A DNA stretch of 64,000 nt from CALRQJ02 sp943370285 (GTDB lineage: Bacteria; Bacteroidota; Bacteroidia; Chitinophagales; Chitinophagaceae): assembly GCA_943370285.1 (NCBI GenBank), contig CALRQJ020000013.1, positions 1 through 64,000 on the forward strand. The letters are read 5' to 3'. Under the pieces are notes generated by a model, which was given only the letters and a program-made list of their open reading frames with translations, did no database searches and was not told where the DNA came from. Each line of letters opens with the position of its first letter. Position 1 is the stretch's first letter. The translations under genes and the position numbers were made by a program. This document shows positions 19,701 through 27,985 of this stretch, piece by piece.

Positions 19701-22700
19701 TATGCAGAACCGGTTTATGATGGAGATGATGCCAATGGAAATTTGACTGTTGACTTTGCTTTCTATCAAATTGGTAATCCTGCATCTTTAGGAGACTTTG
19801 TTTGGAACGATTTAAATGCAAATGGTATTCAAGACCCGGGTGAACCAGGTATACAAGGTGTTACAGTAACCATCAACGGACCAACCGGTATGGCTACAAC
19901 CACAACCAATGCACAAGGGTATTATCAATTTACCAATCTTGCAGCTGGTACATATACTGTAACATTTACTACACCAAATGGCTATTTAGTTTCACCTTCT
20001 AACCAAGGTATAAATGATGCCATAGACAGCGACCCTATCAACGGAACAGTTTCTGTTTCATTAGTAGCAGGTGAATCTGATCAAACAATAGATGCAGGTT
20101 TCTATCTTGGCCTTAACTTAGGTAATTTGGTATGGAACGATACAAATGGTGATGGCCAATACGAGCCGGAAGAACCTGTTGTTTCTGGTGTTACAGTACG
20201 TTTATATGCAGATGCTAATGGCGATAATATTGCAGATGGTGCAGCTATTGCAACAACAACAACTAATGCTAATGGTCTTTACAGTTTCAATACTTTGATG
20301 CCCGGTAATTACATTGTTGGAATTGTTATTCCAACAGGCTATGAAAGTACAGTTACTGTAATAACCAGTTCGGATCCCAATAACGACTTTGACGATGATA
20401 ACAATGGTGTAAACTTAACAGGACCAAACGTTGCAGGTACAGAAGTGAGAAGTAATTATATTACTTTATCATCAAATGGAGAACCAAACGATGAGGGGGA
20501 TGGTGCCAATGGTAATCTAACTTTAGATTTTGGTTTACAAGGCTTAGGCGGTATTGGAGATTTTGTGTGGAATGATTTAGATAAAGATGGTATTCAAGAT
20601 GTCAACGAAGCCGGAATTCAAAATGTGAATGTAACCTTAACTTATCCCGGTGGATTACAAGTAACGATTCAAACCGATGAGAATGGTTATTATTTCTTCC
20701 CTAATCTTGGCCCTGGAAGTTATATCGTATCATTTGAAACTCCTGTTGGTCAAGTACCATCGCCTTCCAATATTGGCGCAAATGATGCAGTGGATAGTGA
20801 TCCTATTGCAGGTGTGGTAAATGTTACTTTAGCTGCTGGTCAAATCAATAATACCATCGATGCCGGTTACTACTTACAAATTTGTACACCAATTGTGGCA
20901 AATTGTGGCACAGGCTTTATTAGAAAAACAACTACACTAGTTACAAATGGCAACTTCAGTTCAGCAATAACAAGTCCTGCTGCAGGTAATTCTATTGCAA
21001 GTACTTGTTCAAGCGGAATCGCTTCAGCATCAGCCATTACATACAACTACAGTGGCGGCAGCTTTAAAGCTCAAGCAGAATATGATGGTGTAAATACAAG
21101 ACCAGGTGGAAGAAGTTTTGAAATTATTACTGCGGCCAATTTAACCACAGCTTTAATTGATGGATCAACAGTGAATCAATTGCCTTTCCCTGGTGATGCT
21201 ACCAATGGAGTTCCAAGTTCTTTATCTTGGATTTACCACCGCAATGATGAATTTTCTTGCGAAAGAGTATTGTGGGAGCAAACAGCAACCGGTTTAGTAA
21301 TTGGCAAAACATATACATTCCGTTTTTATGCAAGTAATACTAGAACAGATAATCAGTTAGATCCGATTTTACAAATCGAAACTGGTGGAACATCAGGTTT
21401 AGCTAATGGTACTGTACAAGGCACACCGGTTACATTAACTGAAGCAGGCACAGCCAATAACACAGCTCTTAATGGATGGGTTCGTTTCAGCTATACATTC
21501 ACAGCTACAACACCTAATCTTATTTTAAAAATTGTAGATGTAGCCAATTCAAATGTTTCAGGCGATGAAGTAGGTATCACAGCAATTGGATTAGATGTTT
21601 GTGAAAAAGATACAGATGGTGATTGTGTGGTAGATGTAGATGATATTGATGATGATAATGATGGTATTTTAGACATCGTAGAAAGTGGTGGATGCGATCC
21701 ATTGTTAGATAGTGATGGTGATGGTATTCCAAACTTTAGAGATTCCAATGCACCAGGTTGTCAGCCTTGGGTAGATTGTAACAATGATGGGATCAACGAC
21801 AATTACGATTGGGATAGAGATGGCATCATCAATGAACTGGATTTAGACAGCGATAATGATGGCATTTTAGATGTGCAAGAAACAAGAGCAGCCAATGCTG
21901 TTGATAATAATTTCGACGGTATGGTTGATGGCGTAGATGTGGATGGTGATGGTTTGTTATCTACTGCCGATGCAAATGATAATGTAATTGGTGGTCCGGG
22001 CATAACGCCTCAAGACTTAGACCGTGATGGTGCACCTAATTATCTTGATTTAGATAGCGATGGCGATGGTTTAACAGATATCACAGAAGCATTAGAACTC
22101 TACGATACAGATGGATTAACCGCAGGTACTGATGTTGATACAGATGGTGTAAGAGCTAAAGGTGGTTTATATACCAATGTAGATGATAATGCCGATAACT
22201 TCAATGGTTTTGGGGCAAAAGGAATTAAGCTTAAAGACTTTGATGCCGATGGCAAACCAAATCCATATGATGTTGACAGCGATCAAGATGGTATTACAGA
22301 TAATGTAGAAGGTCAGCCTACATGTAGCAACAAAGTACCATGCACAAACGATGTAGATGGTGATGGTGTTGGCGATTGTTACGATGTAAATACTTCAAAT
22401 TGTACCAGTCGTACATCTGGCGGAATTACGCCATACGATAAAGATGGCGATGGCACTCCTGATATTTATGATTTGGATACCGATAATGATGGTGCTCCGG
22501 ATATTAATGAAGGTAGCGGTAAAGAAGGTGGATTTGTTGAAGATTATTCTGATGTAGATGGCGATGGTTTAATTGGTGAGTTTGATAACTTCAATATTGT
22601 TACAGCGCTTAGCAACTTTACCAATAACGTAGCACATGGTAATATGGGACCAAACGGTAATTTAGATGGTCCAATCCCATCTGGTAGTACAGCAGAATTA

Positions 22701-23321
22701 CCACAGTCAGAACCGGGTAGCTGTCCTAATGTGGACCGTGACTGGAGAAATGTTACCATCTTGCCGGTTACTTTGATGGAGTTTAAAGGTAATTTAAACA
22801 ACAGCATTGTTAATCTGCAATGGAAAGTAACCAACGAAGTAAATGTTGATAGATATATTATCGAACGGAGTACTAATGGTACCAATTTTACAGGTATTGC
22901 TGCAGTAAATGCATCAACCAGTACTGCATCGGTAAAAGATTACCAACATCCTGATAATATCTCAAATTTAAATTCAACCGTAGTTTATTATCGTTTGGTT
23001 ACAGAAGACAAAGGCGGTAGCAAGTCATACAGTAACACCATTGTTTTCAGATTGGGCAAGGCTAAATCTACAATGGCTATCAATCCAAACCCGGCAAGCA
23101 ATTTCTTCAATGTTCGTGTACAAGCAACAAAAGAAGGTAATGCAGTGGTAAGAGTATTAGATATGACAGGCAGGGTAGTATTAACCAACAATACCAAACT
23201 GTTTACCGGTAGCAATACCATTTCTTTCCACAACACCCAACAATTAGCAGCAGGTACTTACAGTGTACAAATGCTATTAAATGGTGAAGTGTTTACAGAG
23301 AAATTAGTAATCATGCATTAG
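13785..23321 (+). CDS. Giant T9SS adhesin-like protein: choice-of-anchor A, SdrD_B-like repeats and a triplicated ~200-aa domain
   Basis: About 3178 aa from the ATG at 13785, which begins a proper signal peptide (MKRFLQFLSVMALTLAIGF, ending AEAQ). An upstream in-frame ATG at 13728 would add 19 residues ahead of that signal and is unlikely. Order: jelly-roll-like domain (nt to 14430); choice-of-anchor A domain (14445-15360); eight SdrD_B/Cna-B-like domains (motif LGNLVWxDxDxDG) between 15790 and 20880; three copies of a ~200-aa domain with KTFVDNTYGT and WIYDVWYEVTV, inserted after SdrD_B domains 1, 2 and 4; another jelly-roll (20880-21600); thrombospondin type 3 repeats (21605-22650); a fibronectin-like segment (VDRYIIERSTNG); and a T9SS sorting domain (INPNP). 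It is likely a long surface stalk or adhesin. Function is inferred from architecture only. Confidence 0.87.
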   Translation: MKRFLQFLSVMALTLAIGFAEAQTVVSNESFPNSYNTGFARPVNSTFTGSTGTWATFSTDANATIVCNGAYVQTTPNALKIVNYNNSGLSTASTSRATSPTINLGSLGCTNSVALSFKLYTYTLNVNNTCFSFFVEFSSDNGTTWSTVWTRTAQQLVQSFGSGTWTTQNIPIPSNFYNATFKYRLRGTAAAGCAYDSYLYIDDVRVLSQPCLTTCASGFNPTASARGFNVFAKDGAKFMNGHTDGGVAMGGDLTLQGAATIAMNSAFLTYPVTADKFGLVVGGKMVYTSGAISYVNNGKIRLGSTTNSRLFYKDCNNANTNFKVTPFNSTCATAFNTTPALQQQSTSANSDPLDVTGINYADAFTALQKSAMTMMSYSAASSCASSLNIINVSGSTANITLASNKTNVINLTGAQLAALTNITFTNAPTATNPLVINVNQTGSFNWTTPFATTGLTNASGQFIIFNFANATGDITITGSNVIRGTLFAPYAAINWSNANNLEGQAIARYFTLNGGEIHYQRFSACLPECNPANPPCVTNVSLPGGHSAVYQGVNYTTVSGNIRTTFTYTVTSGSAPNISHFIFGNLTCQSCFDGASDLISATQTPVSMGTDPTTGICGLKFDFSVASGQSTTVSFTLNGYYDVGPVVFGTKAGTNTAFGYICGPVCSTTPPTFNLGNLVWFDADGDGLKDVDENGISGVTVNLYADANNDNIADGAAVATTTTNASGNYNFTGLFTGNYIVGIIIPNGYKAGFINGGDPDNNTDNDNNGLYLVSGEQRSKAITLSLSSEPTNDGDGNNGNLTVDFGLIDPATPPKGSGEKCFVGPSNPNVSAQTTWSINPDNNTVTIRATLAKTFVDNTYGTNKIGWPGNHNFSDLVGSDKLTMSLFDGVNAKKMEFTLDYITASSGAPSGYKALGVSGGEGAITTGSAAHVIDATTSIDVNLNDYGYVLLTNSPATNEDYDPNATYPKWIYDVWYEVTVSLSAFGAAGFGDVVLGAIHASPSKTGNNNETVVVGPCPGPLSLGNVVWYDNNNNGIKDAGENGIAGLTVRLYVDADGNNVPDGAATATTTTDANGMYSFDALNNGKYIVGVVLPGGYGNAATVATSSNPNNDTDNDNNGITIVSGELRSNFITLAEATEPTSDGTDNNTNYTLDFGILFTATGGEQCFASPTVPNTVNAKIFWTFNPLNQTVTLRTTFAKTFVDNTYGTGAIGWPSGHTFSNLTGSDKLQLALYDATGVKKLEFEQDYFTASSGAPSGYQSLGVSGGDGGMIVGSASNVVGWKTSMDANFNDYGYILTTNSPATNTSYAPNATYPNWIYDVWYEVTVKLSAFGSAGFGYPRIADVHASPSKTGNNTEVVNPITCPVTKFNIGDVVWVDLNANGIKNSGEPGLAGVTVYLYADANNNNVADGAAIATTVTDADGKYSFGNLDAGNYIVGIVIPTGYSTVATNGGDPDNNIDNDNNGINVVGGEIRSNAITLSANAEPVTDGDGNNGNLTVDFALQTALKVNLGNQVWYDVNNNGLLDIGETGIAGVTVKLYADANTDGVVDGAAVLTTVTNANGVYSFNNLNAGNYIVGVMVPSSFAPSAQVGSSSNPNNNIDNDNNGISLSGGELRSGYITLTPTSEPTSDGDGNNGNLTLDFGFYNPAIPPTGGEKCYIGTNNPSKVGARIQWSVNPTAGTVTIRTTLAKTFVDNTYGTNIIGWPSAHKFSDLTGSDKIQLALFDGLNAKKLEFKLDYITASGAAPSGYKSLGVSGGDGGMISGSASNILDVRTSMDVNFNDYGYVLTTNSPATDANYTTNATYPNWIYDVWYEVTVSLSAFGAAGFGDVTLTSVHASPSKTGNNTEPVTPTTCPNQMKLGNLVWKDIDNDGIKDANEVGIAGVTVNLYADTNGDNIPNGGIIATTTTNASGIYTFSNLAPGDYIVGVVIPSGYAIVGVNGGDPDNNIDNDNNGIAILGNEFRSNTVTLSPYAEPVYDGDDANGNLTVDFAFYQIGNPASLGDFVWNDLNANGIQDPGEPGIQGVTVTINGPTGMATTTTNAQGYYQFTNLAAGTYTVTFTTPNGYLVSPSNQGINDAIDSDPINGTVSVSLVAGESDQTIDAGFYLGLNLGNLVWNDTNGDGQYEPEEPVVSGVTVRLYADANGDNIADGAAIATTTTNANGLYSFNTLMPGNYIVGIVIPTGYESTVTVITSSDPNNDFDDDNNGVNLTGPNVAGTEVRSNYITLSSNGEPNDEGDGANGNLTLDFGLQGLGGIGDFVWNDLDKDGIQDVNEAGIQNVNVTLTYPGGLQVTIQTDENGYYFFPNLGPGSYIVSFETPVGQVPSPSNIGANDAVDSDPIAGVVNVTLAAGQINNTIDAGYYLQICTPIVANCGTGFIRKTTTLVTNGNFSSAITSPAAGNSIASTCSSGIASASAITYNYSGGSFKAQAEYDGVNTRPGGRSFEIITAANLTTALIDGSTVNQLPFPGDATNGVPSSLSWIYHRNDEFSCERVLWEQTATGLVIGKTYTFRFYASNTRTDNQLDPILQIETGGTSGLANGTVQGTPVTLTEAGTANNTALNGWVRFSYTFTATTPNLILKIVDVANSNVSGDEVGITAIGLDVCEKDTDGDCVVDVDDIDDDNDGILDIVESGGCDPLLDSDGDGIPNFRDSNAPGCQPWVDCNNDGINDNYDWDRDGIINELDLDSDNDGILDVQETRAANAVDNNFDGMVDGVDVDGDGLLSTADANDNVIGGPGITPQDLDRDGAPNYLDLDSDGDGLTDITEALELYDTDGLTAGTDVDTDGVRAKGGLYTNVDDNADNFNGFGAKGIKLKDFDADGKPNPYDVDSDQDGITDNVEGQPTCSNKVPCTNDVDGDGVGDCYDVNTSNCTSRTSGGITPYDKDGDGTPDIYDLDTDNDGAPDINEGSGKEGGFVEDYSDVDGDGLIGEFDNFNIVTALSNFTNNVAHGNMGPNGNLDGPIPSGSTAELPQSEPGSCPNVDRDWRNVTILPVTLMEFKGNLNNSIVNLQWKVTNEVNVDRYIIERSTNGTNFTGIAAVNASTSTASVKDYQHPDNISNLNSTVVYYRLVTEDKGGSKSYSNTIVFRLGKAKSTMAINPNPASNFFNVRVQATKEGNAVVRVLDMTGRVVLTNNTKLFTGSNTISFHNTQQLAAGTYSVQMLLNGEVFTEKLVIMH
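15790..20880 (+). repeat. Array of eight SdrD_B/Cna-B-like domains
   Basis: Eight domains begin near 15805, 16850, 17893, 18310, 19364, 19784, 20116 and 20555, each with (I/L)G(D/N)xVWxDxxxxG, followed by GVTV, YxF and GxYxV(G/T) motifs. Six have a long tail containing DNDNNG-type calcium motifs; the sixth and eighth are the shorter form ending NDAxDSDP. Cna-B-like domains are typical stalk modules. Confidence 0.85.
16231..19350 (+). repeat. Three copies of an unassigned ~200-residue domain
   Basis: Copies span about 16231-16830, 17266-17880 and 18738-19350. Each opens with G(E/G)(K/Q)C(F/Y), carries the motifs KTFVDNTYGT, a (I)GWP turn, GSDKL/I, SGYxxLGVSGG and NDYGY(V/I)L, and ends ATYPxWIYDVWYEVTV and HASPSKTGNN. 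The copies are strongly conserved over their whole length. I cannot place them in a named family. Confidence 0.85.
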
Positions 23322-23347
23322 AAACGTTTTTCAGTATAGTGTAACAG

Positions 23348-23380
23348 AACCCCACCCTTCAGCAAGGTGGGGTTTTTGTT
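23348..23380 (+). terminator. Rho-independent terminator after the largest surface-protein gene
   Basis: AACCCCACC (23348-23356) pairs with GGTGGGGTT (23366-23374), followed by TTTGTTTTG. Confidence 0.9.
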
Positions 23381-23386
23381 TTGTCA

Positions 23387-23418
23387 TTTGTTGCTTTAAG
23401 CAGACTGCACTATTTTAC
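23387..23418 (+). promoter_or_regulatory. Promoter of the S9 peptidase gene
   Basis: TTTG (23387-23390) and TATTTTAC (23411-23418) are 20 bases apart, the spacing expected for Bacteroidota housekeeping promoters. The start codon is 35 bases downstream. Confidence 0.5.
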
Positions 23419-23453
23419 AACTTTTAATTACCTATTATTTCAACCAAATTACT

Positions 23454-25424
23454 ATGAGACAAATTATTGTTGTCCTATTTTGCTTTGTGATAGCTGCTTC
23501 TTTGCAAGCACAAACTGCTAAAAGAAATCTTCGTCCCGGAGATGTATATCAACTACAATCTGCCGGTAATGCTCAAATTTCACCCGATGGTAAATGGGTG
23601 TTGTATGCTCATTCATTTGTTGATTCGGCAAAAGATAAACGCAATACCGATTTGTGGATGGTAAGTTGGGATGGTGCAACAAAAATTCAATTAACTAACG
23701 GACCAGATAGTGAAGGCAACGCCAAGTGGAGTCCGGATAATAAATTCATCTCCTTCACCGCAAGTAGAAGTGGTACCAATCAAATTTATTTGATGAATAG
23801 AATGGGCGGTGAAGCCATCAAACTCACAGATGTAAAAGGAGAATTGAACGACTATGTATGGCATCCGAACGGTAAGCAACTAGCATTAGTCATTAGAGAA
23901 CCTGAGGATACGAGTAAAAAAGGAATGACAAAACCTTATGTTATCGATCGCTATCAATTTAAACAAGATGTAGTAGGGTACAGGTACGATAATCGTAAAA
24001 CACATATCTACCTTTTTGATATTGCTACTAAAAAATTAGACACTTTAACTTCGGGCAGTTACAACGAAGGTAATCCCATGTTTAGTCCCGATGGTTCCTT
24101 GCTTTCATTCATCAGTAATCGTACCGCCGATCCCGATAAAAATGGCAATACCGATATTTTTATCATAGAAACAAAAGCCGGTGCAACAGCTCGTCAACTC
24201 ACCACTTGGAAAGGCAGCGATGGCAGTGTACAATGGAGTCCCGATGGAAAAATGATTGCCTATTTACGCAATAGTAATGATGCAGATTATAGCATGTATG
24301 ATCAACAGGTATTGGCTGTTATTCCTGTTGGTGGCGGAACACCAAGATTATTATCGGATAAAATTGACCGTCCGGTTAGCAACCCAAGATGGTATAATAA
24401 TGGTGCAGATATTGCGGTATTGGTGAGTGATGATTGTAAAAGATATATTGCTAGTTATACTTTAACTACCGGAAGTTACAAACAAGTTACTGATGGTGAA
24501 CGAGTTTTTAACGGATTAGAATTACACTCCGATGGTAGTTGGTTAACTTCAATTAGTACACCTCAAACTCCTGCAGAATTATTTGTCTTGCAAAACAACA
24601 ACTCAAGGGCTTTAACCAATTTGAACGAAGCTTTTTTAGCCAAAGTTCAATTAGCATCGGTAGAAAAATTTACTTCAAAAAGTAAGGATGGTGCATTGGT
24701 TTCTAATCTATTGTTTATCCCGCCGGGGGCGGAAAAGAAAAACCTACCGGTTATCTTTTTCATACACGGTGGCCCTGTAGCACAAGATGAATTCGGGTTT
24801 GATTTATCTCGTCAAATATTAGCTGCACAAGGTTATGCAGTAGTGGCCGTAAACTACCGTGGTTCTAGCGGAAGAGGATTAGATTTTTGTAAAGCCATTT
24901 ATGCCGATTGGGGAAATAAAGAAGTATTAGATATTTTAGGTGCCAGTGATGATTTGGTTTTAAAAGGTATCGTTGATAAAAATCGTCAAGGCATTGGCGG
25001 TTGGAGTTATGGTGGCATTTTAACCAATTACAGTATTGCAACCGATACTCGTTTCAAAGCAGCTGCAAGTGGTGCAGGTAGTGCGTTGCAATTGTCTTTG
25101 TATGGTGTTGATCAATACATTTTACAATTAGATAATGAATTAGGACAGCCTTGGAAAGATAAAAATTATGAGAAATATTTGAAGTTGAGCTATCCATTTT
25201 TAAAGGCAGATAAAATCAAAACACCAACACAGTTTATGGTAGGAGAGAAGGATTTCAATGTGCCGGCTGTTGGTAGTGAGCAAATGTATCAGGCATTTAA
25301 ATCTATTGGTATTCCTACTGAACTGATTATTTACCCGGGACAGTTTCATGGCATTACTGTTCCATCTTTTCAAAAAGATAGATTTGAAAGATATATCAGT
25401 TGGTTTGGAAAATATTTGAAATAA
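23454..25424 (+). CDS. Exported S9 family (prolyl oligopeptidase) serine peptidase
   Basis: 656-aa dipeptidyl aminopeptidase/acylaminoacyl-peptidase-like enzyme that cleaves short peptides, probably in the periplasm. A signal peptide (MRQIIVVLFCFVIAASLQAQ) is followed by a beta-propeller with WD40/PD40-like repeats (SPDGKW, WSPDNKF, SPDGSL, WSPDGKM) over about 40-370. The C-terminal alpha/beta-hydrolase domain has the nucleophile motif GGWSYGG (S518), with the likely acid D600 (GEKDFN) and base H632 (QFHG); HGGP precedes as the oxyanion region. Length and order are standard for S9C enzymes. It stands alone with its own promoter and converges on the next gene; T9SS tail motifs are absent. Confidence 0.92.
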   Translation: MRQIIVVLFCFVIAASLQAQTAKRNLRPGDVYQLQSAGNAQISPDGKWVLYAHSFVDSAKDKRNTDLWMVSWDGATKIQLTNGPDSEGNAKWSPDNKFISFTASRSGTNQIYLMNRMGGEAIKLTDVKGELNDYVWHPNGKQLALVIREPEDTSKKGMTKPYVIDRYQFKQDVVGYRYDNRKTHIYLFDIATKKLDTLTSGSYNEGNPMFSPDGSLLSFISNRTADPDKNGNTDIFIIETKAGATARQLTTWKGSDGSVQWSPDGKMIAYLRNSNDADYSMYDQQVLAVIPVGGGTPRLLSDKIDRPVSNPRWYNNGADIAVLVSDDCKRYIASYTLTTGSYKQVTDGERVFNGLELHSDGSWLTSISTPQTPAELFVLQNNNSRALTNLNEAFLAKVQLASVEKFTSKSKDGALVSNLLFIPPGAEKKNLPVIFFIHGGPVAQDEFGFDLSRQILAAQGYAVVAVNYRGSSGRGLDFCKAIYADWGNKEVLDILGASDDLVLKGIVDKNRQGIGGWSYGGILTNYSIATDTRFKAAASGAGSALQLSLYGVDQYILQLDNELGQPWKDKNYEKYLKLSYPFLKADKIKTPTQFMVGEKDFNVPAVGSEQMYQAFKSIGIPTELIIYPGQFHGITVPSFQKDRFERYISWFGKYLK

Positions 25425-25455
25425 ATCAACCTATAGCGAGTAGATATGTAGTTTT

Positions 25456-26217
25456 TTATGCTAATGCAAACCATTGCTCCATGATAGCAGCTGCATATTT
25501 ACTCGCTATTGCTTCAATAAACTTCGGAAAGTCGATAGGCGACTGTTCATCTGCTGCATCAGAAATGGTTCTGATTATTGTAAAAGGAATATTGTATTCG
25601 TAACAAACTTGAGCAACAGCAGCACCTTCCATTTCAACACATAAAACTTGTGGTAAAGCAAGATGTAAATACGTCTTTTGAGATTGTTGTGCAAAAAACT
25701 GATCACCACTTGCAATAGTCCCTATGTGAAGCTTTGGTGTATAAATGCCAAAAGTTGATAATGTCTCATCTGCTATATAAGTGTTAAGTACTTGTAGCTC
25801 TAATAAAGATGTAATGATGGTATTTGCTTTTTGAAGTCTATTAGCATCAGCTTCAAAATAGGTTTTGCCCAATAAAGGAATTTCGAATTTGGGCATTAAC
25901 GGACTGGCATCCATATCATGTTGAACCAATTGTTGTCCTAACACAATATCACCAATGTTTACTGTTGGATGAATAGCGCCTGCAACGCCGGTAAATAATA
26001 ATTCCTTGATTTGATATTGGTGAATTAAAGTGGATACAGTTGTTGCAGCTGCTACTTTACCCCATCTTGAAAATACTACCACAACAGGTTGTTCATTGAT
26101 GGTGCCGGAATAATACGTTCTCATGCCGGAGGTAACAGCAGTTTTATTGTTTAATAAGGCTACTATGCCTTCAATTTCTTCGGGCATAGCCCCCATGATG
26201 CCAATAGGTTGAATCAT
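25456..26217 (-). CDS. mtnN: 5'-methylthioadenosine/S-adenosylhomocysteine nucleosidase
   Basis: Cytoplasmic nucleosidase that removes adenine from methylthioadenosine and S-adenosylhomocysteine, feeding methyl recycling and methionine salvage. The 253-aa product shows the family start IGIMGAMPEE with the catalytic-type acid E13, the substrate-binding VEMEG (E197) and the (S)D motif TISDAAD (D220), which match the key residues of the Escherichia coli enzyme. The slightly longer length is still in range. Futalosine hydrolase is a related alternative, but the GAMPEE and VEMEGAA motifs favour mtnN. A small palindrome (TTTAAGCTTAAA, 26227-26238) lies just upstream of the start. Confidence 0.88.
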   Translation of the reverse strand: MIQPIGIMGAMPEEIEGIVALLNNKTAVTSGMRTYYSGTINEQPVVVVFSRWGKVAAATTVSTLIHQYQIKELLFTGVAGAIHPTVNIGDIVLGQQLVQHDMDASPLMPKFEIPLLGKTYFEADANRLQKANTIITSLLELQVLNTYIADETLSTFGIYTPKLHIGTIASGDQFFAQQSQKTYLHLALPQVLCVEMEGAAVAQVCYEYNIPFTIIRTISDAADEQSPIDFPKFIEAIASKYAAAIMEQWFALA

Positions 26218-26332
26218 AGTTTACAGTTTAAGCTTAAAACTAAGCTAGATTTTGAAAACATGTGCGGAGTAGATGATGAACACACTCTTGTCAACTAGTC
26301 CAATAATTTTTTGCCTGACAAAATAGTTAAGA

Positions 26333-26989
26333 TTACATCAAATTAAAATGCAATGCACTAAAATTTTGTAAAGATGATAGTCGCATATCTGCAGCACCAA
26401 AACGTTCATCTTTCAGTTGGCTATGGTGTGGTACCACCACACATTTCATTCGAGCTGCTTTTGCTGCAATCATTCCATTAAAAGAATCTTCAAAGCAAAT
26501 ACAGGAGAGGGGAGAACTGCCTAATTGTTCTGCACAATCCAAATACACTTGTGGATGGGGTTTGCCAAATGGCAAATGTTGTGCAGAAGCTGTGGTATGT
26601 AAAATAGACTTAATGCCTAACATGTCTACTGCTACATCAATCAACTCTTGTGGGGAGGAAGACGCAATTCCAATTTTAAAATTACGCTCAGTAAAAAACC
26701 GAAAAATATATTCAACACCCGGCATAATCTTGCCATGGTCTTGAACTTTAGTGATAACTCGTTTAATGATTTCATGTTCGGCATTAGTCAATTCTTCATC
26801 ACCAATGTTAAACTGCCTAAACCACCATTGTACAAACTCTCGGGTTCGCAATCCGGTGGTGGTTTTGTATTGTTCTTCACTCAAACTTACACCATACCAT
26901 TTAAACACTTCATCTGCTGCTTCGCCCCATAAAGGTTCACTGTCAATCAGTAAGCCATCCATGTCAAAAATTACCGTATCTAATTGCAT
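26333..26989 (-). CDS. HAD superfamily phosphatase (hexitol/sugar-phosphate phosphatase type)
   Basis: 218-aa HAD hydrolase. Motif I is FDMDGLLIDSEPLW (nucleophile D9, general acid D11), motif II is the SSS of GIASSSPQEL, and motif III/IV is KPHPQVYL with CFEDSFNG. The cap is of the alpha-helical subfamily I type. The sequence most resembles the HxpB/YniC and beta-phosphoglucomutase-like group, which dephosphorylate small sugar phosphates such as 2-deoxyglucose-6-phosphate; the exact substrate is not readable. The -7 element TATATTTG (minus strand, 27002-26995) is followed only five bases later by the ATG, so the mRNA may be leaderless. Confidence 0.87.
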   Translation of the reverse strand: MQLDTVIFDMDGLLIDSEPLWGEAADEVFKWYGVSLSEEQYKTTTGLRTREFVQWWFRQFNIGDEELTNAEHEIIKRVITKVQDHGKIMPGVEYIFRFFTERNFKIGIASSSPQELIDVAVDMLGIKSILHTTASAQHLPFGKPHPQVYLDCAEQLGSSPLSCICFEDSFNGMIAAKAARMKCVVVPHHSQLKDERFGAADMRLSSLQNFSALHFNLM

Positions 26990-26994
26990 GGTTG

Positions 26995-27002
26995 CAAATA
27001 TA
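26995..27002 (-). promoter_or_regulatory. -7 promoter element of the HAD phosphatase gene
   Basis: TATATTTG matches TAnnTTTG exactly and is followed by CAACC and then the start codon. No good TTTG is seen at -33. Confidence 0.5.
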
Positions 27003-27142
27003 GGGCAAGGACTAACTACTGTAATTGTTCTAATGTTGACAAAAAGAAAACAGCAGTAAACAATGTCTTGTCAACTGCTGTTCAAAAAGAATTGTCTTTA
27101 AATGTTACATACATTCCTTCATACAGGAGGTAGTAGGAGCTT

Positions 27143-27856
27143 TTACTTTAACGCAAACACCACGGTAACTTCAAATTGTAATTTCAACTTTTTAAAATCT
27201 ACCTGCATGGGTGCTGTTGCACTTTCGTCGGCCGATTTAAACATGGCATTGGCATAAAATACAGGACCATGACCGCCTTCGGTTGGTTCATTGATCGTTA
27301 ATGCTTCGCCGGCTTTTTCGCCAATAGCTTCTGCTAAATAAATGGCTTTTTCTTTGGCTGATTTTACTGCAGCAATCTTCAATTGTTTTTTGAACTCGGT
27401 TAATTTACTGTGTGATGTTTTAGCAATAAAGAAATTTTGTGTGGCTTCATCATCTAATTGTTTCACCAATTCATCCATTTTTGAAGTATTAGGCAGTTTT
27501 ACCCAATATGTAATACTGGCATTTAAATCGGGATTTTTCTTTTTGTTCTTTTTGTACAACCAATAATTGCCATCCCAACCTTGATAACTGTACACCGATA
27601 AATCGGTTTCGGCAATGTTTAGTTTTTTACAAGCATTCAAAAAGTTGTTTTTGATTTTGTCAATGTCCACTTTCCCACTACCTTTTTTATCGTATTCCCG
27701 CAGTTCAACTTGTACATAAATTTCATCGGGAGTAATTTCCATCTCTGCCAAACCACTCACGGTAATGGTTTTCTGTTTAATTGTGTTTTCGCTGGGTTGA
27801 GCGAATCCTAAACAAGTAAGTTGAACAAATAAAAGTAAAATGCTGATTTTTTTCAT
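27143..27856 (-). CDS. Exported SIMPL (DUF541) domain protein
   Basis: 237-aa protein with a signal peptide (MKKISILLLFVQLTCLGFAQ) and a SIMPL domain, recognised by TITVSGLAEMEITPDEIYV near the mature N-terminus and the VKSAKEKAIYLAEAIGEKAGEAL helix in the C-terminal half (quoted in parts: KSAKEKA, AEAIGEK). The family includes periplasmic proteins such as the stress protein YggE and BP26. Their biochemical role is not settled, with a link to oxidative stress reported for YggE. The length fits. It is a single minus-strand gene, divergent from the acyltransferase gene. Confidence 0.85.
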   Translation of the reverse strand: MKKISILLLFVQLTCLGFAQPSENTIKQKTITVSGLAEMEITPDEIYVQVELREYDKKGSGKVDIDKIKNNFLNACKKLNIAETDLSVYSYQGWDGNYWLYKKNKKKNPDLNASITYWVKLPNTSKMDELVKQLDDEATQNFFIAKTSHSKLTEFKKQLKIAAVKSAKEKAIYLAEAIGEKAGEALTINEPTEGGHGPVFYANAMFKSADESATAPMQVDFKKLKLQFEVTVVFALK

Positions 27857-27985
27857 AGTCTTTGTTTTAAGGTAATTGAATCATTTCGTTATGCAAACGA
27901 ACAAAAATTAAAAATAGGAGTGTACAAGCTTAACAATATGTTTACATTGGCTATATTGCGACCTTGTTTGCCAAAACCTATTGCA

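Noticed and set aside
2874..23321. A biosynthetic or defence system hidden in the giant genes
   Set aside because: All recognisable domains are adhesive or structural; no polymerase, nuclease or synthase motifs are seen.
26227..26238. TTTAAGCTTAAA palindrome before mtnN
   Set aside because: Short AT-rich palindromes are frequent by chance; no second copy or promoter overlap was seen.
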